Assembly: GCA_019348575.1 (NCBI GenBank)
Contig: JAHWJE010000073.1
Span: forward strand, 1-7,230
Reading direction: 5' to 3'
DNA from: Actinomycetota bacterium
GTDB lineage: Bacteria > Actinomycetota > Thermoleophilia > Solirubrobacterales > Solirubrobacteraceae
Length of the DNA: 7,230 nt
In this document: piece by piece, positions 1 through 6,274 of the stretch
How the letters are laid out: each line of letters starts with the position of its first letter
How positions within the stretch are numbered: position 1 is the first letter of the stretch
Notes under the pieces: generated by a model
The model's database searches: none
What the model was told of the DNA's origin: nothing
What the model saw: the letters and a program-made list of their open reading frames with translations, nothing else
Program-made: the position numbers and the translations under genes

Positions 1-738
1 GGGCGCGTGCTGATCGACCGCCCGGCGATCGCGCTGCGCCGCGCCGGCGACGGCGACGACGCGTTCTGGGTCACCGGCGGCGCGCCGGGGTCGTTTCGGG
101 CCGGCCACGACCCGCGCACCTTCGCTCCCGCGGAGCAGGACGCCGAGGAGCGCTACGACGCCGTCGTCGCGACCGTGCCGAGCGACGTGTTCCGGGGCCT
201 GCTCGACGGCGATCTCGCGACCGCGATCGGGGACGACTACCTCGGGCGCCTGGCGGACGCCGAGTACCACACCGCGCTCTGCCTGCTGCTCGAGCTCGAC
301 CGCCCGTTCTCGCCGTTCTACTGGACGAACATCGCCGATCCCGAGCTGCCGTTCGTCGGCCTCGTCGAGCACACCAACCTCATCTCGCCCGAGCGCTACG
401 GCGGGCGGCGCTTCCTGTACGTGGCCAACTACCTGGCGCCGGGCGACCCGCTCCTCGCGCTCGGCGCCGACGAGCTGCTGGAGGCCTACCTGCCGGGCCT
501 GCGCAAGGTCCGGCCGCAGTTCTCGCCCGACTGGATCCGCGCGCGCTGGCTGCACCGCGAGCCCGCCGCGCAGCCGATCGTGACGGTCGGCTACCACCGG
601 CGGATCCCGCCGCTGCAGACCGGCGTGCCGGGGCTCGTGCTCGCCAACACGACGCAGATCTATCCCGAGGACCGCGGCACGAACTACAGCGTGCGGCTCG
701 GAGGCGATGCGGCGCGCGCCCTGCTGCAGCGCGCGTAG
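1..738 (+). CDS. FAD/NAD(P)-dependent oxidoreductase (amine-oxidase / protoporphyrinogen-oxidase-like), 5' end missing
   Basis: This is the C-terminal 245 residues of a flavoprotein; the reading frame is open from base 1, so the N-terminal dinucleotide-binding fold and true start lie outside the window. Two stretches are diagnostic. One is the segment YDAVVATVPSDVF (codons from about 154), typical of the strand leading back to the FAD domain in amine-oxidase-like flavoproteins. The other is the C-terminal block LVLANTTQIYPEDRGTNYS followed by VRLG (about 633-700), which matches the FAD-contacting C-terminal motif of the group often annotated as NAD(P)/FAD-dependent oxidoreductase and found near sugar-polymer genes. 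Family knowledge supports a soluble FAD enzyme; the substrate cannot be read from this fragment. A desaturase or a UDP-galactopyranose-mutase-like activity are alternatives. The gene ends in TAG and is followed by a lower-GC gap, so it probably ends its own transcription unit. The family call is fairly sure, the substrate unknown. Confidence 0.8.
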   Translation, partial: GRVLIDRPAIALRRAGDGDDAFWVTGGAPGSFRAGHDPRTFAPAEQDAEERYDAVVATVPSDVFRGLLDGDLATAIGDDYLGRLADAEYHTALCLLLELDRPFSPFYWTNIADPELPFVGLVEHTNLISPERYGGRRFLYVANYLAPGDPLLALGADELLEAYLPGLRKVRPQFSPDWIRARWLHREPAAQPIVTVGYHRRIPPLQTGVPGLVLANTTQIYPEDRGTNYSVRLGGDAARALLQRA

Positions 739-881
739 TGGCCGCGCACGACGTCGCACCACGACGTTCCTGGGCGACCCCTGGTACGCCATCTGCCGAA
801 ACCTGGACTTTCGTCGGAGTTTTCCCTCTGACAGACTCAGGCATAACGGGGGTGCCCACCCAACGACACGGGACATCGCCT
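739..881. other. Intergenic gap, probable promoter region of the membrane-protein gene
   Basis: This 143-nt stretch separates the oxidoreductase stop from the chosen start of the membrane protein. It is clearly poorer in GC than the genes (a hand count of 781-840 gives 33 of 60 G/C, 55%), and its codons in every frame lack the local third-position GC bias, so it looks non-coding. The best -10 resemblance is CATAAC at 842-847, but no matching -35 lies 16-18 nt upstream, so no promoter is called. An octamer CACGACGT occurs twice near its left end (about 747-770), of no known meaning. Confidence 0.4.
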
Positions 882-1349
882 ATGGATGCCTTTTCAATAC
901 CGCTCGTCGTCTTCGCCGCCGGTCTCACATGGCTTTTGGTGGCGATCATCCGAGGTTCCTTCGAGGACCCCTACCCGCTGCGGGCGGGGGTGACCTGGGC
1001 CGTCACGTGCCCGATCGCCGGACTGCTGTTCGGCGTCGGTCTCGCGCCGCTGGCGCTCATCGTCGGCGTCGTGAGCATGCTCGCGCTCGGCTCGCTCGCC
1101 TACTGGTTCCTGGCGACCGAGCCCGACGACACCGAAGACGACGCCCAAGAGCCGGTGGAACCCGACCCGCAGCCGAGCGACGACGACGTCCTCGAGCTGC
1201 CCGCGTGGGCGCTGCGGGCCGAGCCCAAGCCCGAACCGAAGTCCGACATCGACTGGGACGCCTTCGATCGCCTCCGCGAGGAGTGGGAGAAGGAGATCGA
1301 GATTCCGGCCCCCGAGCCGGAGCGCGAGCTCACTCCCGCCGGCGTCTGA
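882..1349 (+). CDS. Small membrane protein, three predicted TM segments and acidic cytoplasmic tail, unknown function
   Basis: A 155-residue protein I do not recognise. Residues about 5-23, 36-54 and 57-77 are hydrophobic and long enough to be membrane helices; a short loop with Arg24 and Glu28-Asp29 separates the first two. From residue 79 to the end the chain is hydrophilic, rich in Asp, Glu and Pro (for example TEPDDTEDD at 79-87), then has a Lys/Glu-mixed part, DAFDRLREEWEKEIEI, that could form an amphipathic helix. The tail is probably cytoplasmic and may bind a partner; this is inference. The frame is open further upstream to a GTG at 738, but the extra 48 codons look non-coding, so ATG 882 is preferred. 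A weak GGGA (870-873) sits 8 nt before it. The gene converges on the minus-strand glycosyltransferases, with a hairpin between. Confidence 0.65.
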   Translation: MDAFSIPLVVFAAGLTWLLVAIIRGSFEDPYPLRAGVTWAVTCPIAGLLFGVGLAPLALIVGVVSMLALGSLAYWFLATEPDDTEDDAQEPVEPDPQPSDDDVLELPAWALRAEPKPEPKSDIDWDAFDRLREEWEKEIEIPAPEPERELTPAGV

Positions 1350-1365
1350 AGCACCTCCGAAGCAC

Positions 1366-1404
1366 GATCTCGCACGGCGCGCAGCACGCGCGCCGTGCGC
1401 GATC
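1366..1404. terminator. Strong hairpin between convergent genes, probable bidirectional terminator
   Basis: The arms 1366-1382 and 1388-1404 are complementary at 16 of 17 positions (one T/C mismatch at 1370/1400), enclosing a 5-nt loop AGCAC. It lies between the stop of the membrane protein (1349) and the stop of the minus-strand glycosyltransferase (1417), where both transcription units must end. On the plus side it is followed by a pyrimidine-rich CTTCTC rather than a true T tract. Neither side has a clean U run, which is common for terminators in high-GC actinobacteria. Confidence 0.7.
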
Positions 1405-1416
1405 CTTCTCCCGCCA

Positions 1417-2352
1417 CTACACCCGCGCGGCGGCCCCCAAGACATCGGCGTAGACGCGCCACGTGGCGCGCGCCGCGTCGGCCCAGCTCCACGCCGGCGG
1501 CGCCGGAGCGGGGCGCGCCGCCGCCGCGCCCGCCGCGAGCAGGCCCTCGACGTCGCCGACGTCGACGAACGTCGCGCGGTCTCCCAGCACCTCGCGCAGC
1601 ACCGGGATGTCGGTCGCGACGACCGGCGTGCCGCAGGCCAGCGCCTCGACGGTCGGCAGTCCGAAGCCCTCGTCGTCGGAGGGAAAGACGAGCGCCCGCG
1701 CGCCCGAGTAGATCGCCGCGAGGTCGTCGTCGGGGACGTGGCCGGTGAGCGTCACGCCGGGCAGCTCGTGCGCCCACGGCTTCGTCGCGCCGACGAGCAC
1801 CAGCGGCAGCTCGTGCGGCGCGCGCGCCAGGGCGGCGACGCGCTTGCGCGGGTCGGGCGTCTGCAGCCCGCCGACCCACAGCAGGTACTCCGCGGGCAGC
1901 CCGTAGCGGCTGCGCGCCGCGGCGATCTCCTCGGCGCCGCGCTCGTACAGCGCGGGCGCGGGCGCCTCGTGGATCACGACGATCCGCTCGGGGTCGATCC
2001 CGACGTGCTCGCTGACCTCCGTCGCGACGATCGCCGTCGGCACGATCACGCGCGCCGAGCGCTGGACGGCGAGGTAGCGCATCCGAAAGCGGATCCCGGT
2101 GCGCAGGTACTCGCTGCGGCGCTTGAGCGGGACGACGTCGTGCAGCGTCACGACCTGTGGCCCCGGCGGGCGCAGCAGCGCGCCGTCGATCCAGGGCGAG
2201 TGGAAGAGCTCGCCGCGGCGGCGCGGGCGGGGCGCCTCGACGACCTCGTCGCCGGCGGCCGCGGTCTGGCGCAGCGCGTCGAGCAGGCAGCTCGCGTAGC
2301 GCCCGATCCCGCGCGGGTCGTGCGCCGGGCGGCTGTCGAACGTCACCCTCAT
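1417..2352 (-). CDS. GT4-type (GT-B fold) glycosyltransferase
   Basis: A 311-residue retaining glycosyltransferase that would move a sugar from a nucleotide donor to an acceptor on the cytoplasmic face. The N-terminal acceptor domain opens with MRVTFDSRP and DPRGIGRY (residues 12-19), a Gly-rich loop typical of this group. TLHDVVPL (69-76) and a Pro-Thr motif (105-106) continue the fold. The donor domain starts near 156 with LLWVGGLQTPDPRKR; Arg169/Lys170 are the expected diphosphate contacts. The E-x7-E signature is present in DDEGFGLPTVEALACGTP, with Glu228 and Glu236. At 311 residues it is on the short side for GT4 but has all expected parts. The ATG (2352-2350) overlaps the upstream stop as ATGA and there is no clear Shine-Dalgarno, so translation is probably coupled to the upstream transferase. 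The sugar and acceptor are not predictable; the resemblance is to mannosyl/glucosyl GT4 enzymes. Confidence 0.9.
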   Translation of the reverse strand: MRVTFDSRPAHDPRGIGRYASCLLDALRQTAAAGDEVVEAPRPRRRGELFHSPWIDGALLRPPGPQVVTLHDVVPLKRRSEYLRTGIRFRMRYLAVQRSARVIVPTAIVATEVSEHVGIDPERIVVIHEAPAPALYERGAEEIAAARSRYGLPAEYLLWVGGLQTPDPRKRVAALARAPHELPLVLVGATKPWAHELPGVTLTGHVPDDDLAAIYSGARALVFPSDDEGFGLPTVEALACGTPVVATDIPVLREVLGDRATFVDVGDVEGLLAAGAAAARPAPAPPAWSWADAARATWRVYADVLGAAARV

Positions 2353-3404
2353 GGCGCCGCCGCCGCCGGCGCGCGCGCCGCCCGCAGCAGGATCGCCTCG
2401 ACGCGGTCGGCGTAGGCATCGGCGCCGAAGCGCCGCGCGTGCTCGCGCGCGGCGGCGCCCATCGGCTCGCGCCGCGCGAGCACCTCGAGCACCGCTGCGG
2501 CGAGCTCGTCGGGACGGCCGGGCGCCACGAGCCGTCCCGTGACGCCGTCGGCGACGACCTCGGCGAGGCCGCCGACGCGCGTCGCCACGACCGGCGTGCC
2601 GGCCGCCATCGCCTCGGCGAGCACGGTGCCGAAGGGCTCCTGGCGCGACGGCGCGACGAGCACGTCGAGGTGGCGCATGACCGCGGCCGCGTCGGGCACC
2701 CACGGGATGTGCTCGACGTCGGCTGACGCCCGCACCCGCCGCGCGTAGTCGGGCGCGCTGTCGTAGGGGTCGTCGCCGACGAGGACGATGCGCGCGCCCG
2801 GTGCGCCGGCGCGGATCGCCGGCGCGGCGCGGACGAGGTCCAGCGGGCCCTTGCGCGGCTCGATCCGCCCGACGAAGCCGACGACCGGACCGGCCGGTGC
2901 GCCGCCGGCGTGCGACCCCGGCCCCCATGGCGGCGGGTCGGCGGCCGTCGCGGCGAGGTCGAGCTCGACCGGGCAGTGCACGACGTGGGCGTCGAGTCCC
3001 GGGAGCCGATCGGCGACCGCGCCGGAGTCGGCCAGGACGGCGTCGGCGAGCGACCAGAAGCGCGGCACGCGGTCGACGATGTCGTGCACGTGCAGCACGC
3101 TGCGGCGGCCGACGAGCGCGGGCAGCAGCCGCCCGGCGACCGTGCCGTTGAGGTAGACGAGGTCGTGCTGCGCGGCGAGGCGCCGCGCCCGCGGGAAGCT
3201 CGCCGCCGCGCGCGCGCCGGCGCCGCGCTGCAGGCCGCCGAGGGCGAGCCGCAGGACCGGCAGCCCGGCGTCGTCGAGCGGGCCGGCGGCGGGCGTCGCG
3301 AGCGTCACGACGTGTCCGCGCGCGAGCAGCCGGCCGGCCAGCCGCAGCAGCCCGATCTCCGCGCCGCCCGGGTGGGCGACGGCACATACGGCCAGGATCC
3401 TCAC
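2349..3404 (-). CDS. GT4-type (GT-B fold) glycosyltransferase
   Basis: A 351-residue GT-B glycosyltransferase, first gene of the minus-strand pair. The N-terminus MRILAVCAVAHPGGAE (1-16) is the usual first strand and Gly-rich acceptor-side loop, followed by LLARGHVVTLATP. VYLNGTVAG (83-91) and HVHDIVDRVP (105-114) are further N-domain landmarks. The donor domain begins at about 174 with VVGFVGRIEPRKGPLDLV, giving Arg180 and Lys185 as diphosphate-binding residues. The E-x7-E motif is SRQEPFGTVLAEAMAAGTP with Glu256 and Glu264. It reads as a complete, typical family GT4 enzyme. The start is GTG at 3404, chosen because the conserved first strand begins there and a GAGG lies 8 nt upstream; the frame stays open beyond it only as a shadow of the divergent methyltransferase. 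The stop overlaps the next start. Donor sugar unknown. Confidence 0.9.
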   Translation of the reverse strand: MRILAVCAVAHPGGAEIGLLRLAGRLLARGHVVTLATPAAGPLDDAGLPVLRLALGGLQRGAGARAAASFPRARRLAAQHDLVYLNGTVAGRLLPALVGRRSVLHVHDIVDRVPRFWSLADAVLADSGAVADRLPGLDAHVVHCPVELDLAATAADPPPWGPGSHAGGAPAGPVVGFVGRIEPRKGPLDLVRAAPAIRAGAPGARIVLVGDDPYDSAPDYARRVRASADVEHIPWVPDAAAVMRHLDVLVAPSRQEPFGTVLAEAMAAGTPVVATRVGGLAEVVADGVTGRLVAPGRPDELAAAVLEVLARREPMGAAAREHARRFGADAYADRVEAILLRAARAPAAAAP

Positions 3405-3412
3405 CCCGCGAT

Positions 3413-3416
3413 CCTC
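3413..3416 (-). promoter_or_regulatory. Shine-Dalgarno GAGG deciding the GTG start at 3404
   Basis: Read on the minus strand, GAGG lies 8 nt upstream of the GTG at 3404-3402. It supports this non-ATG start, which also coincides with the conserved first beta strand of the glycosyltransferase. No ATG, GTG or TTG further upstream would give a plausible N-terminus. Confidence 0.6.
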
Positions 3417-3447
3417 GCAGGAGGCGGGCCGCTGCGAGACTGCGGGC

Positions 3448-4047
3448 ATGGCGAGCGCGCTGCACGACGCGATCTGGGCGGCGGTGCCGGCCGACGCGCA
3501 GCCCGAGCGCTTCGCGCTGCGGCGCCGCTTCCTGCTCGACAACGTGCGGGCGGGCGAGACGGTGCTCGACCTCGGCTCCGGCGCGGGCGAGTTCAGCGCC
3601 GCGCTGGCGCAGGCGGGTGTGGCCCCCGTCGGCGTCGACGTCGCGCGCGAGGCGCTGCGCCGCGCGGGCGAGCGGGTGCCGGGACTCGACCTGCGCCTCT
3701 GGCGCGACGGCGAGCCGCTGCCGCTCGAGGACTGCAGCGTCGACACCGTCTGGGCCGGTGAGGTGATCGAGCACGTCGTCGACGTCGCGCCGTGGCTGTC
3801 GGAGGTTCGCCGCGTGCTGCGCCCGCGCGGGACGCTGCTGCTGACCACGCCCCACCACGGACCGCTCACGCTGCTGGCGCTCGCGCTCAGCCCGCGGCGC
3901 TTCGCCGAGCACTTCGAGCCGCGCTCAGACCACGTGCGCTTCTTCTCGCCGCGAACGCTGCGCGGACTGCTGCACGACCTCGGCTTCGACGTCGCGCAGC
4001 TGCGCGCCACGCGCGCGACGATCCTCGCGCGCGCGATCCGGCGCTAG
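3448..4047 (+). CDS. Class I SAM-dependent methyltransferase
   Basis: A 199-residue Rossmann-fold methyltransferase of the Methyltransf_11/UbiE-like type. Motif I is VLDLGSGAGEF (39-49), the SAM-binding Gly-rich loop. Asp64 in VGVDVAREAL ends strand 2 and would bind the ribose hydroxyls. The next signature DTVWAGEVIEHV (99-110) holds the typical E-V-I-E-H block, and EVRRVLRPRGTLLLTTP (119-135) is the usual strand 5 region. The tail FFSPRTLRGLLHDLGFDV is the common C-terminal helix/strand motif. No membrane segment is visible, so it is cytosolic. Position at the head of a run with two glycosyltransferases suggests methylation of a sugar or glycan/lipid intermediate; a small-molecule target cannot be excluded. 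The ATG at 3448 has no good Shine-Dalgarno at normal spacing: an AGGAGG (3419-3424) sits 23 nt upstream, too far for usual use, with no in-frame start nearer. Confidence 0.88.
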   Translation: MASALHDAIWAAVPADAQPERFALRRRFLLDNVRAGETVLDLGSGAGEFSAALAQAGVAPVGVDVAREALRRAGERVPGLDLRLWRDGEPLPLEDCSVDTVWAGEVIEHVVDVAPWLSEVRRVLRPRGTLLLTTPHHGPLTLLALALSPRRFAEHFEPRSDHVRFFSPRTLRGLLHDLGFDVAQLRATRATILARAIRR

Positions 4048-4049
4048 GA
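4046..4049 (+). promoter_or_regulatory. Shine-Dalgarno AGGA overlapping the methyltransferase stop
   Basis: AGGA overlaps the TAG stop (4045-4047) of the methyltransferase and sits 5 nt before ATG 4055. The arrangement supports this start and implies that the methyltransferase and the next glycosyltransferase are read from one mRNA with close translational linkage. Confidence 0.6.
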
Positions 4050-4054
4050 CACTG

Positions 4055-5071
4055 ATGCGCGTCCTGCTCGACATGACCTACGCCCGGCGTGGCCCGAGCG
4101 GCACCGGCGTCTACATCGAGCGCCTCGCCGCGGCGCTGCGCGCGGAGGGCGTCGACGTCGTCGAGGTCGCCAACCCGCGCCGCGGCGCGCCGGGCGGCGG
4201 TCGGGTGTCGTCGGTACGCAACCTCGCCGCCGACGTGCACTGGACCGACGTCGTCCTCCCCCAGCTCGCGCGCCGTCACGAGGCCGACGTCGTCCACCAC
4301 GGGCTGCCCGCGCACGCCAGCGGCTGCGAGGTCCCGCAGGTCATCACGGTCCACGACCTCGCCTTCGCGCGCCTGCCCGAGCACTTCGCGCCCGCCTTCC
4401 GGCGCTGGGCCTCGCTCACCCACCGCCGTGCGGCGCGCGCCGCGGACGCCGTGATCTGCGTGTCGCAGACGACGCGCCGCGACGCGATGGCGCGCTGGGG
4501 CCTCGACGGCGCGCGGATCGTCGTCGCCGCACACGGCCCGGGCCAGGAGCTCGACGTGCCGAGCGTCCGCGCCCGGCACTTCCTCTACGTCGGCGACGAC
4601 GAGCCGCGCAAGAACCTCGCGCTGCTGCTCGAGGCGCACGCGCGCTATCGCGCCCAGGCCGGTGACGAGGCGCTCGACCTGGTCCTCGCCGGCCGCGCGC
4701 GCGCGTCACAGGACGGGGTGCGCTGCGAGCCCGACCCCGATCTCGCGACGCTGCTCGGGGGCGCCGCCGCGCTCGTGCACCCTGCGCTGCACGAAGGCTT
4801 CGGCCTGACGGCGCTGGAGGCGATGCACGCGGGCGTCCCGGTGATCGCGGCGCGCTCTCCCGGGATCGCGGAGACCTGCGCCGACGCCGTCCTCTATGTC
4901 GATCCCTACGACGTGGCCGGCCTGGCCTGCGAGCTCGCCCGCGTCGCCGCGGATCCCGCGCTGCGCGCCGCGCTCGCCGCGCGCGGCGGCGACCGCGCGG
5001 CCGGCTTCTCCTGGCGCGCCTCGGCGCGCGCCCACATCGAGGCTTATACGCTGGCGCAGGATGCAGGCTGA
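4055..5071 (+). CDS. GT4-type (GT-B fold) glycosyltransferase
   Basis: A 338-residue GT-B glycosyltransferase following the methyltransferase by 7 nt. The N-domain opens with MRVLLDMTYARRGPSGTGVYIERL; the PSGTGVY loop (14-20) is the acceptor-side glycine loop seen in mannosyltransferase-like GT4 enzymes. VITVHDLAFARLPEHF (96-111) and CVSQTTRRD (135-143) are characteristic: the latter is the usual end of the N-domain. The donor domain shows FLYVGDDEPRKNLALLL (176-192) with Arg185/Lys186, and the E-x7-E motif HEGFGLTALEAMHAG with Glu247 and Glu255. The stretch between LVLAGR (209-214) and DPDLATLL (227-234) is a little shorter than in most relatives and than in the minus-strand paralogue, but no frame break is seen. 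Likely cytoplasmic, adding one sugar to a lipid-linked glycan; the donor is not predictable. It shares the short-linker style of the 1417-2352 enzyme and may be its distant paralogue. Confidence 0.9.
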   Translation: MRVLLDMTYARRGPSGTGVYIERLAAALRAEGVDVVEVANPRRGAPGGGRVSSVRNLAADVHWTDVVLPQLARRHEADVVHHGLPAHASGCEVPQVITVHDLAFARLPEHFAPAFRRWASLTHRRAARAADAVICVSQTTRRDAMARWGLDGARIVVAAHGPGQELDVPSVRARHFLYVGDDEPRKNLALLLEAHARYRAQAGDEALDLVLAGRARASQDGVRCEPDPDLATLLGGAAALVHPALHEGFGLTALEAMHAGVPVIAARSPGIAETCADAVLYVDPYDVAGLACELARVAADPALRAALAARGGDRAAGFSWRASARAHIEAYTLAQDAG

Positions 5072-5095
5072 GACGCGCGAGACCCCGGCGGGCCG

Positions 5096-6274
5096 ATGAG
5101 GGTCGCGATCCTCGGCACGCGCGGCATCCCGGCCTCCTACAGCGGCTTCGAGACGGCCGCCGAGCAGCTCGCCAGCCGCCTCACCCAGCGCGGCCACGAG
5201 GTCGTCGTCTACTGCCGCCCGCACGTCGTCGACCGGCGCCTGAAGGAGCACAAGGGCGCGCGCCTCGTGCACGTCCCGGCGGTCCGCAACAAGTACCTGG
5301 ACACCTTCACCCACACGTTTCTGTCCTCGCTGCACGCCGCGCGGCGGCTGCGGCCCGACGTGGCGCTGTTCTTCATCGCGGGCAACAGCCCGATGTGCCT
5401 CGTCACGCGCGGTGCCGGGATCCCGACCGTCATCAACGTCGACGGCCTGGACTCCGACCGTTCGAAGTGGCCCGCGCTCGCCAAGGCCTACCTGCGCTTC
5501 GCCGAGCGCAACGCCCCGCGCTGGTCGGACACGGCGATCACCGACTCCCATGCCGTGGCGGAGATCTTCGAGCAGCGCTACGGCCAGCGGATCGGCGTCG
5601 TGCCGTACGGCGTCGAGGATCCCGGCCACGAGGGCACCGACACGCTGGACCGCCTCGGGCTGCAGCCGCGCAAGTACGTCCTGTTCGTCGGCCGTCTCGA
5701 GCCCGAGAACAACCCGCACGTGCTCGTCGAGGCGTTCAGCCGCATCTCGGCGGCGCGCGCGAGGGGGATGAAGCTCGTCGTCGTCGGCGGAGCGCCCTAC
5801 GCGCACGACTACATCAAGCAGGTCCAGCGCGCCGGCGATCCGCGCGTGCTGTTCCCGGGCTACGTCTTCGGGCGCGGCTACTGGGAGCTGCAGCGCCACG
5901 CCTACCTGTTCTGCGCGCCGACCGAGGTCGGCGGCACGCATCCGGTCATCCTCGAGGCGCTCGCCGCCGGCAACTGCGTGCTCGTCAACGACCACGCGCC
6001 CAACGTCGAGACCGTCGGCGACGCCGGGCTGACGTTCTCGGGCAGGGAGGGCGTGCCCTCGCTGACGCGGCAGCTCGAGCGCCTCTTCGACGAGCCCGAG
6101 CTCGTCGAGCACTTCCGTGCCCGCGCTCGCGAGCGCGCACGGCGCTATTCGTGGGACGCCGTGACCGACGAGTACGAGGAGCTGCTCGTCAGCGCGCGCC
6201 AGATGGGCGGCCACGGATCGCTGCCACCCGAGTTCGTCGACGGCGCCGCGACGCCGGTCGCCGGGGCGCGATGA
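5096..6274 (+). CDS. DUF1972-type glycosyltransferase (rhamnosyltransferase-like, GT4)
   Basis: A 392-residue glycosyltransferase. The N-terminus MRVAILGTRGIPASYSGFET is the hallmark of the DUF1972 group (capsule/exopolysaccharide beta-1,4-rhamnosyltransferases of the WchF/Cps2T type belong here). LFFIAGNSP (91-99) and VINVDGLDSDRSKW (112-125) are further group motifs. The donor domain shows VLFVGRLEPENNP (195-207) and, instead of a plain E-x7-E, the group's own form TEVGGTHPVILEALAAGN, with Glu277 and Glu287. Length fits the family. The last 25 or so residues after ELLVSARQM are a Gly/Pro/Ala tail without family resemblance. The gene starts 24 nt after the previous stop with only a weak GGCGGG upstream, and its TGA overlaps the next ATG. 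Family membership is clear; rhamnose as donor is inference from characterised relatives, since no dTDP-rhamnose genes are visible here. Confidence 0.92.
   Translation: MRVAILGTRGIPASYSGFETAAEQLASRLTQRGHEVVVYCRPHVVDRRLKEHKGARLVHVPAVRNKYLDTFTHTFLSSLHAARRLRPDVALFFIAGNSPMCLVTRGAGIPTVINVDGLDSDRSKWPALAKAYLRFAERNAPRWSDTAITDSHAVAEIFEQRYGQRIGVVPYGVEDPGHEGTDTLDRLGLQPRKYVLFVGRLEPENNPHVLVEAFSRISAARARGMKLVVVGGAPYAHDYIKQVQRAGDPRVLFPGYVFGRGYWELQRHAYLFCAPTEVGGTHPVILEALAAGNCVLVNDHAPNVETVGDAGLTFSGREGVPSLTRQLERLFDEPELVEHFRARARERARRYSWDAVTDEYEELLVSARQMGGHGSLPPEFVDGAATPVAGAR

Noticed and set aside
738..881. GTG at 738 overlapping the oxidoreductase stop as the start of the membrane-protein gene
   Set aside because: The 48 extra codons have low GC and no third-position bias, and would place a polar stretch before the first membrane helix. 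ATG 882 gives a normal N-terminus.
2910..3761. Plus-strand open frame of 283 codons opposite the second glycosyltransferase
   Set aside because: It is a shadow frame with Arg/Gly/Ala repeats, crossing the divergent intergenic region and overlapping the methyltransferase in a different frame.
2353..3912. A very long minus-strand open frame extending the 1417-2352 glycosyltransferase upstream to 3912
   Set aside because: The extension is Arg/Ala/Pro-rich low complexity, overlaps the second glycosyltransferase in another frame and the methyltransferase on the other strand, and lacks any domain. The real start at 2352 is marked by the ATGA overlap.
4706..6214. A 502-codon minus-strand open frame opposite the plus-strand glycosyltransferases
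   Set aside because: It is antisense to two clear GT4 genes, has Arg/Ala/Val/Asp-rich composition without motifs, and is explained by high GC content that removes stops from the antisense frame.
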